Source: JAKAAZ01 sp963817855 (GTDB lineage: Bacteria > Acidobacteriota > Terriglobia > Terriglobales > Acidobacteriaceae). Taken from it: 64,000 nucleotides of DNA. Under the pieces are notes generated by a model, which saw only the letters and a list, made by a program, of their open reading frames with translations, did no database searches and was not told where the DNA came from. Shown in pieces: positions 35,925 to 45,019 of the stretch (positions are counted from its first letter, which is position 1; each line of letters opens with the position of its first letter). The stretch lies in contig CAWFQA010000002.1 in NCBI GenBank assembly GCA_963817855.1, positions 868,001 to 932,000 of the forward strand. Direction: 5' to 3'. The position numbers were made by a program, and so were the translations under genes.

Positions 35925-36934
35925 ATCCCAGCCTACCCAAGGTGGCCATATCGGTCGAAAACATTGTGAAGCGCTACGGCAACTTCACGGCTGTCGACGG
36001 CATTACGTTTCACGTGGATGATGGCGAAATTTTCGGCCTGCTCGGTCCTAATGGCGCCGGCAAAAGCACGTTGATTCGCATGATGACCACGCTGACTCCA
36101 GTGACCAGCGGTCGAGCCATGGTGTCGGGGCATGACGTTTCCCGCGAGCCGGATGCGGTGCGGCGGACGATTGGCGTGATTCCCCAGGCGCTGACCAGCG
36201 ACATCGATCTGACAGTCGAAGAAAACCTGTCCATCTATGCCAAGCTGTACGAAGTTCCGAAGGCCGAGCGCGAAAGAAACATCAACGATCTGCTGGAGTC
36301 GGTGGACCTGGTGAAATGGCGTGGGGCGCAAACCAAAACGCTTTCCGGAGGTATGCGACGCCGGCTGGAAATCGCGCGAGGACTCGTCCACAATCCTCGC
36401 ATCTTTTTCCTGGACGAACCGACGACCGGATTGGATCCAGTGTCTCGCGTTGCGGTGTGGGAGATGCTGAATCACCTGAAAAATACACGCAACCTGACAA
36501 TGCTGCTGACCACCCACTATATGGACGAGGCCGATCGGCTGAGTGACCGCATAGCCATTGTCGACCACGGAAAGCTGGTAGCGCTCGACACCCCGATGGC
36601 GCTGAAAGCCAGCGTTCCCGGAACCAATGTTGTCGAAGCCCAATTTGCAGAGGAATCCACGGAGTGGCCTGCGCGATTGAAGCAACTGTCGGGAGTCACG
36701 TCGGTGGAATCGCAGAGCGCAGGCATGTACAGACTGCTGACATCGAACGGGTCGCTAACTACGACACAGTTGGTAGAGATGGCAACCCAGAGCGGCGGAA
36801 ACATCAAGTCGCTGAGTGTACAGAACACAACGCTCGACGACGTTTTTGTTCACTACACGGGACGACAGCTTCGCGACGAACAGGTAAAGGCGCTCGGGTT
36901 TGTGATGCCGCCTAGGCCGGGGATGCAACCATGA
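35921..36934 (+). CDS. ABC transporter ATP-binding protein
   Basis: A 337-residue ATPase of the drug or multidrug export type (CcmA/DrrA-like). It contains Walker A GPNGAGKST, the signature LSGGMRRRLEIARGL, Walker B IFFLDEPTTGLDP and the switch His in LLTTHYMDEA. About 100 extra C-terminal residues form the regulatory region found in this subfamily. It energises the ABC-2 permease encoded directly after it. E. coli YbhF, the closest functional parallel, has two ATPase halves, whereas this protein has one, so the working form is presumably a homodimer with two permeases. Confidence 0.94.
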   Translation: MNPSLPKVAISVENIVKRYGNFTAVDGITFHVDDGEIFGLLGPNGAGKSTLIRMMTTLTPVTSGRAMVSGHDVSREPDAVRRTIGVIPQALTSDIDLTVEENLSIYAKLYEVPKAERERNINDLLESVDLVKWRGAQTKTLSGGMRRRLEIARGLVHNPRIFFLDEPTTGLDPVSRVAVWEMLNHLKNTRNLTMLLTTHYMDEADRLSDRIAIVDHGKLVALDTPMALKASVPGTNVVEAQFAEESTEWPARLKQLSGVTSVESQSAGMYRLLTSNGSLTTTQLVEMATQSGGNIKSLSVQNTTLDDVFVHYTGRQLRDEQVKALGFVMPPRPGMQP

Positions 36935-38043
36935 CGCGAATGATGGCGATTGTTGAGCGGGAGATGCGGAAGTTTTTCCGGTCGCCAACCCTGATGATGG
37001 TGTCGTTGATGCTGCCACTGGTGCAGCTGGTGATATTGGGCAATGCCATTGGCGGTCATATCACGGGCGCGAAAGTGGGTGTGGTGGATTATGACCGCGG
37101 TTCTCAGGCACTTAAAATCCACGAAGCGTTTAACGCTGTGGCCGCGAATATTCGCACCTTCACCACGACGGAATATCAGGACGAACAGAAAGCGCGCGAA
37201 GATGTACGCACCGGGAAACTGGATGCTGCGGTGATTATCCCGGCGCAGTATTCGCGGCGCGCGCTGGCCGGCGATTCACCGCAGATTGGCCTGGTCGTGG
37301 ACAACACCGACTTGACGACAAGCGCAGGCATCGAGGCGGAGATGCAGTCGCTGGTGGACGCGCTGAATGCGCCGGTGATCCAGCCCAAAGTGGTGCAGTC
37401 GATTGCACTGGAAATTGTGGAACTGTATCCCTACGTGGAGTACATGAAGTACCTTCTTGCCGGGTCCATCGCGCTGGCCATGTATGTGGCCGTCATGATC
37501 GGCGGAGGCATGCTGTATATCGACGATAAGGCGCGGGGAGTGCATGAAGGCTACCTGGTCACGCCAATCACCAAACTGGAACTGGTGCTGGGCTTGAACC
37601 TGGCGGGAACGATTAAGGCAGTGATGTCCGGAATCACTCTCACTGTGATTGGCTCACTGCTGGCCGGGCTCAATTCGATTTTCCATCCAGTCACGGACCT
37701 GCTGTTGTTGTTGCTGATCGTTTCCACCTCAATCGCATTCAACGGCATGATGTTCCTGATGATGGTTCGCGTGGAAGATCCGCTCGTGCCGCGCGCCATG
37801 TTTGGCGTGCTGAATACACTGCTGTTTTTCCCTAGCGGCGCCATTTCTCCGGTGAAGGGATTTCCTTCCTGGCTGCGCTCGATCGCATTTATCGATCCCT
37901 TTTCATATGCAGTCCACGGTTTTAAAGCCGTATTGCTCAAAGATGGCGGTATCGAGGCGATCTGGATGGATTTACTCTTTCTGTTTGGATTTGGAATCGC
38001 GTGCCTGCTCGTCGCCACAAAATTGTTCAAGCGCACGCTGTAG
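36931..38043 (+). CDS. ABC-2 type transporter permease
   Basis: A 370-residue inner-membrane permease with one N-terminal helix, a large periplasmic domain (about residues 45-170) and five C-terminal helices. This is the YbhR/YbhS and DrrB-like arrangement. The sequence DDKARGVHEGYLVTPITKLELVLGLNL, where the coupling helix reaches the ATPase, is typical. Only one permease gene is present, so the transporter is probably a homodimer. It is the last gene of the operon and ends 15 bases before the convergent amidase gene. Confidence 0.92.
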   Translation: MTRMMAIVEREMRKFFRSPTLMMVSLMLPLVQLVILGNAIGGHITGAKVGVVDYDRGSQALKIHEAFNAVAANIRTFTTTEYQDEQKAREDVRTGKLDAAVIIPAQYSRRALAGDSPQIGLVVDNTDLTTSAGIEAEMQSLVDALNAPVIQPKVVQSIALEIVELYPYVEYMKYLLAGSIALAMYVAVMIGGGMLYIDDKARGVHEGYLVTPITKLELVLGLNLAGTIKAVMSGITLTVIGSLLAGLNSIFHPVTDLLLLLLIVSTSIAFNGMMFLMMVRVEDPLVPRAMFGVLNTLLFFPSGAISPVKGFPSWLRSIAFIDPFSYAVHGFKAVLLKDGGIEAIWMDLLFLFGFGIACLLVATKLFKRTL

Positions 38044-38058
38044 CTGCTAACGGCGGAA

Positions 38059-39441
38059 TTACGACAGCGGAGAACACGCACTGGCGCATCCTGCGTTGGC
38101 GAGCGCTGTTTCGATGGCCGCGCCGATTCGAAGTAGTTTCTGGTCTTGACCGCTGGGCGCAGCCACCATCAGGCCGACGGGAGCTTCGCCTGGAAGATGA
38201 CAAGGGATCGACAAAGCGCAGCCATCCAGAAAATTGAAAATGCTGGTATTGCGAAGCATTGCAGCGTTTGCTTGAAAATACGCCGTATCATCCGGCAACA
38301 GGTCGGAAATGAGTGGAGCAATTCGCGGTACAGTCGGCAGCAGCCAAGCATCGACATCCGTAAAGAAGCGCTCCGCTTCGGACATAATGCGACGGCGAGC
38401 GGTCATCGATTCCAGATACTGTGCCTGAGAGATTTCTTTCCCTCGCAGAATACGTACCAGAACGCGGGGATCGTAGAGTTCGCCGTGTGCGGCGATCAGT
38501 TGACGATGCCACTCGTACGCTTCAAAAGCTTGAATTCCTCCACTGGCATAGCAATCTGGAATTTCATGCAGCGCGGAGAAATGAACCTCTTTCAAATTGG
38601 CACCAGCACGGGAGAAAATGGATACCGCCGCTTCAAATCGCGGCGCAACATCAGCATCCAAATCATCGAGCACATAGCCTTGCAGAACTCCTAGCCGCAA
38701 ATCTTTCATTCCAGCAGGCCCTAGCGGTACAGAAAGTTCGCCAGATAACACGCTATCGATCCGCGCACAGCAGGCGACGGTCGGCGCGATGGGTCCAACC
38801 GAATCCAGGCTTGTGGATAGCGGCAACACGCCTTGCATGGGGATGCGACGCGCGGTGGGTTTGAACGCCGTCAGACCGCACAGTGCCGCCGGGATGCGCA
38901 ACGAACCGCCTGTATCCGTTCCAATGCCGGCTGCGGCCATGCCGTCGGCAACAGAGACGGCAGCCCCCGAGGATGAGCCGCCAGGGATGCGGCCATTGAT
39001 CCGATCGTATGGATTGCGAGGAGTTCCATAATGGGGGTTAATCCCCAGACCGGAGTAAGCAAATTCCGTCATATTCGTTCGGCCCACCAGGACCGCACCC
39101 GCATCTCGCAGGCGCGCGATGGCTGCGGCATCTTTCGCTGCGGGCGGCGCGTCGGCGAGCACGATCGAACCCGCCGCTGTCAGTTCTCCGGCGACATCGA
39201 ACAAATCCTTGACGGAGATCGGTAGCCCTAAAAGCAATCCCTGCCGCGCGCCCGCACGACGACGTTTGTCCATCGCATCGGCCGCGCGCAGCGCGGAATC
39301 TGGGTCGATCCTGGTGAAGGTGAGTGCTCCCTGCCCGGAAGGGTCGACGGCAGCAGCCAGGCATGCCTCGACTAGTTTGCGACTGCTTGTTTCGCCGGCC
39401 GCCAGCGAGTCCATCGTTTTGGCAATCAAAGTTAGTCGCAC
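38059..39441 (-). CDS. Amidase-signature hydrolase
   Basis: A 460-residue amidase-signature enzyme. The catalytic Ser-cisSer-Lys set is visible: Lys in ISVKDLFDVAG, the cis-Ser in GGSSSGAAVSVADG and the nucleophile in GTDTGGSLRIPAALCG. It hydrolyses a carboxamide or carbamate to acid and ammonia in the cytoplasm; the substrate cannot be read off. The start is GTG at 39441, chosen because the preceding region aligns with the conserved N-terminal helix (DSLAAGETSSRKLVEACLAA). It lies 62 bases after the broken D-amino-acid deaminase on the same strand, so it could deamidate a D-amino-acid derivative in the same pathway. Confidence 0.88.
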   Translation of the reverse strand: MRLTLIAKTMDSLAAGETSSRKLVEACLAAAVDPSGQGALTFTRIDPDSALRAADAMDKRRRAGARQGLLLGLPISVKDLFDVAGELTAAGSIVLADAPPAAKDAAAIARLRDAGAVLVGRTNMTEFAYSGLGINPHYGTPRNPYDRINGRIPGGSSSGAAVSVADGMAAAGIGTDTGGSLRIPAALCGLTAFKPTARRIPMQGVLPLSTSLDSVGPIAPTVACCARIDSVLSGELSVPLGPAGMKDLRLGVLQGYVLDDLDADVAPRFEAAVSIFSRAGANLKEVHFSALHEIPDCYASGGIQAFEAYEWHRQLIAAHGELYDPRVLVRILRGKEISQAQYLESMTARRRIMSEAERFFTDVDAWLLPTVPRIAPLISDLLPDDTAYFQANAAMLRNTSIFNFLDGCALSIPCHLPGEAPVGLMVAAPSGQDQKLLRIGAAIETALANAGCASACSPLS

Positions 39442-39502
39442 CGCGTAGTGGTCCGGAAAAACGGTTCGCGCACTGACTTGCGCTTACCTGCACTGCTGAT
39501 CA

Positions 39503-40799
39503 CTAAAAAAATGTCTGCACCATATCGATGACCTGATAGCTGGAGTCGAGCACCGGAAGGTATCGCCATTTATCGAAAGTCAAGCATGGATGCGAGATGT
39601 CGAGGCCAATCATGTCGCCTACACGGACATCATCGCTCTCGGAAATCTTCATGAAAGCATGTTGATCCATCATGCGGTTGAGTTCCCAGTCACGGGGACA
39701 GGGGCGGGGCGCGGCCTGACCGGGAGCGGTAATGCAAGCTGGGAGTGGGCAAGCCCGAATCGAAGGCGGCATCTCGTTTGCCCAGGGTGAGAATCGCCTT
39801 TTCTTTTTCCGGAATCGATTGCACGTAGGCCCAAAGCTGTAAGGCCGGCAGCAGACCTGATTGCATTTTCTTCGCGATGGGATTTCTGCTTAGTATCTTC
39901 TCCTGGGCTTGGCGATAGGCGCCCACATCATGCGTTAGATAGCATCCGGGTCGCAAAACAATCTCCAGCGGGTGTGCAATGTCAGTGTCAGAAAAGACTT
40001 CTGCCACCACGTCGTACCAGGCCGAACCGGCGCCCGAAAGTATCGCTGGATTGCGGTCGAAGTGACCTCCTTTGGCAAGTTTGGCGGCCAACTCGACCGC
40101 ATGATTCAGAAATGTTCGGATCGCGGTCTCGTCCTGCAGCACACCCTCATACAACTCAACACCGCAGATAGCGATGGCATCGCGCCATTGATGAATCACG
40201 TCCAGCAGTTCATCGAGTTGCTGCTGATTGCGAATGCCGGCGCGGCCACCGTCCACTCCCAACTCGATCAGGACGTTCAAGCGCTGACGACGCGAGGAGA
40301 AAACCTGTCCCAGTTGGTCCGCTTGCTGTGCCGAATCGACGAGGCAGTAGAATTCAAATTTCTGGTCTCGCAGGAGTCGCGAGACAATCTCCATATTCTG
40401 TTTTCCAATCAGTTGATTGGCCATCAAAACGCGCCGAACACCATGTTCATACGCAACCCGCGACTGATGCGCGGTGGCCAGAGTAATACCCCAGGCGCCG
40501 GTTTGCAGCTGACGTTTGAAGAGCGCAGGAGCCATGGTCGTTTTTCCGTGCGGAGCCAGGTTGACGCCGTAGGCTTGAATGAATTGCTGCATCCACGCAA
40601 GATTGTGCGCCAATTTGTCCTCATATAACAGCGCGGTCGGCAGGCTCAAATCCTCATGCAGCAGATTCCAGCGTTGCTCAACAATCTGCGACGCCGACAA
40701 CGGGCCGTCCATCGCGCCCAGACCTTTATTCAACGAGCCAACGATCATTGCCGGAATATTTGCCTCGAGCTTGTCTGCGTAATCGGTTTGATGTTTCAT
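39503..40799 (-). pseudogene. Frameshifted D-serine/D-threonine deaminase (DSD1-like)
   Basis: The N-terminal frame (40799 down to about 39690) is a fold-type III PLP enzyme with the cofactor lysine in NLAPHGKTTMAP. After FDSGLPTPSLHYR it shifts and stops at once. The remaining ~70 residues continue in another frame (AAPRPCPRDWELNRMMDQH, then DISHPCLTFDKWR) to the stop at 39503. Removing one base of the GGG at about 39722-39724 restores a single frame. The HPC pair that binds zinc in eukaryotic-type D-serine dehydratase lies in the second part, so the shortened protein would lack its metal site. GAGAGG precedes the ATG. A sequencing error cannot be excluded, but the run is only three bases. 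Confidence 0.8.
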
Positions 40800-40905
40800 T
40801 ATGCGATTCCTCTCTGAAACTCAAATGATATAAGCTTTGGAGATTACTGAAGAAGGGCACGATGGGCGGATACGTTCCCCGCACCCCAACGAGCAAAGAG
40901 CAGAG

Positions 40906-42360
40906 ATGCCGAAATGCACTACCCTAATTCGAAATGTTGAAGTTGCCGATGGCGGCGGCGGGTCGTCAGAAATCGCCGATGTGGCCGTCGATCAGGACCG
41001 CATTGTCACGGTCGGCAAGCTGCAGAATTACGTCGCCGACAATGTTTTCGACGGCGAAGGAAAGGTGCTTGCGCCAGGCTTCATCGATGTCCATACCCAC
41101 GACGACACCAGCGTGATTCGCACTCCGCAGATGCTGCCTAAGTTGTCTCAAGGCGTGACGACGGTAGTGGTTGGGAATTGCGGCATCAGCGCAGCGCCGG
41201 TCACCCTTCGCGGAGAGCCTCCAGACCCAATGAACCTGCTAGGCGACGCCAATGCGTTCAGTTATCCGACATTCAAGGCCTACGTCAGCGCCGTCGCGGC
41301 GGCACAGCCAGCTATCAACGTCGGTGCGCTTGTCGGCCACACGGCGCTTCGCAATAACCATATGGATCGGCTTGATCGCACAGCGACAGGCGCGGAGATC
41401 GCAGCCATGCGCGCCCAGCTGCAGGAAGCGCTGGACCATGGAGCAGCCGGATTGAGCACCGGCCTGGCCTACCTTTCTGCGAACTCTGCCTCGACAGAGG
41501 AAGTAATGGAGTTAGCCGAATTGCTGGCTGGCGCTGGAGCAATCTACGCCACGCATCTGCGCAGCGAGACAGAGACGATATTGCAGGCTCTGGACGAGGC
41601 TGTTCGAATTGGAAAACATGCCGCGATTCCCATAGTGATTTCGCACTTGAAGTGCGCAGGCATCGCAAACTGGGGACGAAGTGCGGAAGTGCTCGCGTGG
41701 GTCGACGACGCGCGAAAGAATCAGGCCGTCGGCTGCGATTGCTATCCCTATGCGGCTGGATCAAGCACGCTGGACCTACGGCAAGTGGACGAACGAGTCA
41801 AGATCCAGATCACCTGGTCAACTGCGCATCCAGAAATGGCCGGACAAACATTGGCCGAAGTTGCAAAGGCATGGGGCGTGCCGGTACTCGAGGCTGCGAA
41901 GCGCCTACAGCCTGCGGGCGCGATTTATCACAGCATTTCAGAAGAGGACATGCGAATTATTCTGCAGCATCCCGGCACTATGATTGGTTCCGATGGTCTG
42001 CCGAATGATCCGCTGCCGCATCCGCGTCTCTGGGGAACATTTCCCCGCGTGCTGGGTGTCTATAGTCGGGAGCTGAAGCTGTTCCCTCTGGGAGAGGCCG
42101 TTCGCAAAATGACTTCATTGTCGGCACAAAGATTTGGATTGACGGAACGCGGGTGGATCCGCGAGGGCTATTACGCGGACCTGGTCCTCTTCGATCCGGG
42201 CACAGTGCGCGACATTGCCACATTTGATGATCCGGTGCGCCAGTCCACAGGGATTGAGGCAGTCTGGGTGAATGGCACTCTTTCCTATCAGGGGCAAGCG
42301 GCCACAGGGCGGCGGGCGGGTCGCTTCCTGCAACGGCAGCCGAATATGAACCGCCGGTAA
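40906..42360 (+). CDS. N-acyl-D-amino-acid deacylase
   Basis: A 484-residue amidohydrolase-superfamily enzyme. The metal ligands HxH are in GFIDVHTHDD (H63, H65). The motif VVVGNCGIS supplies C92, the metal-ligating cysteine special to D-aminoacylases. Further His ligands appear in YATHLRSET and VISHLKCAG, and the terminal Asp in MIGSDGLPNDP. It hydrolyses N-acyl-D-amino acids to the free D-amino acid plus a carboxylate. The ATG at 40906 fits the family start better than an upstream TTG at 40837. It is divergent from the deaminase gene and heads the plus-strand arm of a D-amino-acid catabolic cluster. Confidence 0.9.
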   Translation: MPKCTTLIRNVEVADGGGGSSEIADVAVDQDRIVTVGKLQNYVADNVFDGEGKVLAPGFIDVHTHDDTSVIRTPQMLPKLSQGVTTVVVGNCGISAAPVTLRGEPPDPMNLLGDANAFSYPTFKAYVSAVAAAQPAINVGALVGHTALRNNHMDRLDRTATGAEIAAMRAQLQEALDHGAAGLSTGLAYLSANSASTEEVMELAELLAGAGAIYATHLRSETETILQALDEAVRIGKHAAIPIVISHLKCAGIANWGRSAEVLAWVDDARKNQAVGCDCYPYAAGSSTLDLRQVDERVKIQITWSTAHPEMAGQTLAEVAKAWGVPVLEAAKRLQPAGAIYHSISEEDMRIILQHPGTMIGSDGLPNDPLPHPRLWGTFPRVLGVYSRELKLFPLGEAVRKMTSLSAQRFGLTERGWIREGYYADLVLFDPGTVRDIATFDDPVRQSTGIEAVWVNGTLSYQGQAATGRRAGRFLQRQPNMNRR

Positions 42361-42412
42361 GTTACATTCAATCCAGATTGGGTACACCACATCACGGAGG
42401 GCAGACGGCAAA

Positions 42413-42799
42413 ATGAAGCGCTACGGCATAGAGGGTGGCAAGGGGATCGGCGGACAGCATTTACCATTCGCGCGAGCTGTCGAGGGGGACGGCTGGCTGT
42501 ATGTGTCGGGTCAGGTGCCGATGGTGAACGGGGTCCTGGTCGAAGGCAACATCGAACGCCAAAGCCGCCAGGCCATCGACAATTTATTCGCAATCTTGAG
42601 CGAAGCAGGCTACAGCGCGGCGGATGTGGTGCGCTGTGGAGTCTGGCTCGACGATGCACGCGATTTTGCCGCATTCAACCGCGTCTTCCGAGAATATTTT
42701 GGGGAGAATCCGCCCGCGCGATCCTGCGTGGCCTCCAGCATGATGGTCGACTGTAAGGTGGAGATCGATTGTGTCGCATACAAACCACCGACGAAGTGA
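42413..42799 (+). CDS. RidA family enamine/imine deaminase
   Basis: A 128-residue Rid/YjgF protein. The key Arg (R103, in NPPARSCVA) and the motif LYVSGQVP are present. RidA enzymes hydrolyse reactive enamine and imine intermediates, such as 2-aminoacrylate, released by PLP-dependent serine/threonine dehydratases. Its place between a D-aminoacylase and a putative D-serine permease, beside a D-serine/threonine deaminase gene, fits exactly that protective role. GGAGG lies about 12 bases before the ATG. It probably shares an operon with the deacylase 52 bases upstream. Confidence 0.92.
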   Translation: MKRYGIEGGKGIGGQHLPFARAVEGDGWLYVSGQVPMVNGVLVEGNIERQSRQAIDNLFAILSEAGYSAADVVRCGVWLDDARDFAAFNRVFREYFGENPPARSCVASSMMVDCKVEIDCVAYKPPTK

Positions 42800-42859
42800 T
42801 CGCCAAGCTCGCGATCGAAATCGGCGCGCAATATGCGCTTCTAAGTCAAACAAACCATC

Positions 42860-44221
42860 ATGCATACAACGATGATTGACAACCACGGAACCTTTCTTTT
42901 GCTTGCTGCACTTGGTTCGGTCGTTGTGCTGATCATCCTGATCGCCCGCTTCAAAGCCAACCCATTTATCGCGTTAATGTCGGTCTCAATTGCCCTGGCG
43001 ATGGTGACCGGCATGCCGATGCAAACCATCGTGCATTCATTCGAAGCAGGAGTGGGGGGCACGCTGGGCCATATCGCCGTCGTGATTGGGCTTGGGACGA
43101 TGCTGGGCAAAATGATGGCGGAGTCGGGCGGCGCGGATCAAATTGCCCATACATTGATCCGATTTTTCGGTGAGAAGCGTGTGCACTGGGCCATGGTGGT
43201 CATCGGTTTCGTGGTCGGACTCCCGGTTTTCTTTGAGGTTGGTTTTGTCCTTCTGATTCCCATTGCGTTTACAGTTGCCAAGCGCACGCGTACATCGCTG
43301 GTGTTGGTCGGGATTCCCATGGTCGCAGGACTTTCCGTTGTGCATGGACTGGTTCCGCCGCATCCGGCCGCGTTGCTGGCGGTCGCCGCTTATCACGCCG
43401 ACGTGGGCAAAACTGTTTTTTATGCGCTGATTGTCGGCATTCCAACGGCGATTCTTGCCGGGCCACTCTATGCAAAATTGATTTCGCCGCACATTCATCT
43501 CGCAGCCGAAAATCCGATCGCTGCCGAGTTTCTCGATCGTGATCCGCACGGCAAATTGCCCGGCTTCACGTTGACCATGGCGACCGTCCTGCTGCCGGTT
43601 TTTTTGATGATGATCGGAAGTTGGGCCAATACATTCGCCGCTGCGGGCACGCTGATGAATCAACTTCTTCATCTGCTCGGTGGCGCCGATATCGCGTTGC
43701 TGGTTGGAGTCCTGATCAGCTTTATCACGCTCGGAAAGATGCGCGGATTCAGCCGCGAGTCCATCCTGAAATTTACCAACGAGTGTCTAGCTCCTACCGC
43801 GACGATTACGTTGCTAGTCGGCGCAGGCGGTGGATTCGGCCAAATACTTCAGGACAGCGGCACTGCGGCGGCCATTGTGGATGTCGCGCTTCGCGCGCAT
43901 ATTCCGCTGCTGCTGCTGGCATGGCTGGTTGCCGCGGCCGTTCGAGTCGCCACTGGATCCGCCACCGTAGCAATGACAACGGCGGCTGGAATCATTGCTC
44001 CCATTGCACTGCAGATTCATGGAGTGCAGCCCGAATTGCTGGCCATTGCGACGGGCGCCGGCTCGCTGGTTTTTTCCCATGTCAATGATGGCGGCTTCTG
44101 GCTGGTCAAGGAGTACTTCAACATGACAGTGGCAGACACCTTCAAGACGTGGACAGTCTGCGAGACGATCGTTTCCACGGTGGCGCTGCTGTTGACGCTG
44201 GCGCTGTCTCGAATTCTCTAG
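42860..44221 (+). CDS. GntP-family permease, DsdX-like
   Basis: A 453-residue inner-membrane transporter with about 12-14 helices. It matches the gluconate/D-serine (GntP) family: GLGTMLGKMMAESGGADQIAHTLI, FFEVGFVLLIPIAF, GLVPPHPAALLAV and ATGSATVAMTTAAG. The E. coli member DsdX imports D-serine. The location after D-aminoacylase and RidA points to uptake of D-serine, D-threonine or their acyl forms rather than gluconate; this is inference. No good ribosome-binding site is seen before the ATG at 42860; an alternative ATG lies four codons later. Confidence 0.88.
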   Translation: MHTTMIDNHGTFLLLAALGSVVVLIILIARFKANPFIALMSVSIALAMVTGMPMQTIVHSFEAGVGGTLGHIAVVIGLGTMLGKMMAESGGADQIAHTLIRFFGEKRVHWAMVVIGFVVGLPVFFEVGFVLLIPIAFTVAKRTRTSLVLVGIPMVAGLSVVHGLVPPHPAALLAVAAYHADVGKTVFYALIVGIPTAILAGPLYAKLISPHIHLAAENPIAAEFLDRDPHGKLPGFTLTMATVLLPVFLMMIGSWANTFAAAGTLMNQLLHLLGGADIALLVGVLISFITLGKMRGFSRESILKFTNECLAPTATITLLVGAGGGFGQILQDSGTAAAIVDVALRAHIPLLLLAWLVAAAVRVATGSATVAMTTAAGIIAPIALQIHGVQPELLAIATGAGSLVFSHVNDGGFWLVKEYFNMTVADTFKTWTVCETIVSTVALLLTLALSRIL

Positions 44222-44236
44222 GCCATTGCTCGGCGT

Positions 44237-44262
44237 GTAGTTGAAGTTGAATAGACAACTAC
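44237..44262. terminator. Hairpin between convergent genes
   Basis: GTAGTTG (44237-44243) pairs with CAACTAC (44256-44262) around a 12-base loop, followed by CTTTAT on the plus strand. It lies just after the permease stop and overlaps the stop of the convergent secreted-protein gene, a normal place for a shared terminator. Seven pairs is modest, so confidence is low. Confidence 0.4.
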
Positions 44263-44822
44263 TTTATGCGGATGGAGACAAACCTGCGGCCTTCATATAG
44301 GCGATAGTTGTCCGCGTGGGTGCCTTCCACGATCTGCAGTGGGCGCGGACGGGACATCGTTGAGTCTGCTTTGGATGAGACCTTCAGCACTTCATGCCCA
44401 CCAATATCCATGACGACAAAAGTATCTTTGGCGACAAATCCGAATCCGTAAGCTCCCGCAGGCAGTGTTTCTCCGTTGATCACCAATGCGGTTTCGCTGA
44501 GCAGATAGCCCTGATATTTCTGCTGGAGCCCGGTCGCATATCCCGAGGTATCCACCAGTCCCGCCAGCACAACCGCACCGTCCGCGAGGCGCAGGCCAAA
44601 GGTGTTCCGCAACTGCACCGTGGCGGTCTGCCCACGAAAAAATACGGAGTGCGGCATCAGGGTGCCGCTGTCTTGCGGCGACAAAATCCTAGCTTGCGCC
44701 GGAGCCGCGGACTGAGCGCTGGCAAACTGCAAGACTGGCAGGCAAACCATAACGCAACACGTCAAGACGAAGAGAAAAGAGCGGTGCACGATCGACGAGA
44801 GTCGCAGCATGCTGCCCATCAT
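44259..44822 (-). CDS. Secreted protein of unknown function
   Basis: A 187-residue protein with a clear signal peptide (SFLFVLTCCVMVCLPVLQFASAQSA, cut near FASAQ). The mature ~150 residues look like a beta-rich domain with Gly/Thr turns (MPHSVFFRGQTATVQLRNTFG, LPAGAYGFGFVAKDTFVVMDIGG, NYRLYEGRRFVSIRIK). It is therefore expected in the periplasm or at the surface. I know no named family for it. An alternative start lies four codons downstream (MLRLSS). It lies divergent from the sigma-54 activator gene with about 200 bases between them. Confidence 0.7.
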   Translation of the reverse strand: MMGSMLRLSSIVHRSFLFVLTCCVMVCLPVLQFASAQSAAPAQARILSPQDSGTLMPHSVFFRGQTATVQLRNTFGLRLADGAVVLAGLVDTSGYATGLQQKYQGYLLSETALVINGETLPAGAYGFGFVAKDTFVVMDIGGHEVLKVSSKADSTMSRPRPLQIVEGTHADNYRLYEGRRFVSIRIK

Positions 44823-45019
44823 AGTTCAATCATTCAGGTGGAGATTATTTTTCGACCCAGATTTGCGGTTTTTATCGGCACTTAACGTCGGGCATCCAGC
44901 ACCAACTTGCGTCACGCCGCGAGGCAAGTTTTCCGAGCGACTTACAACCCTCCAGCGAAAGAATTGTTCGAAGATGCAATTCGCACGGGCTTTTTTTCAT
45001 TTCATCGGTAAAATTCGAT

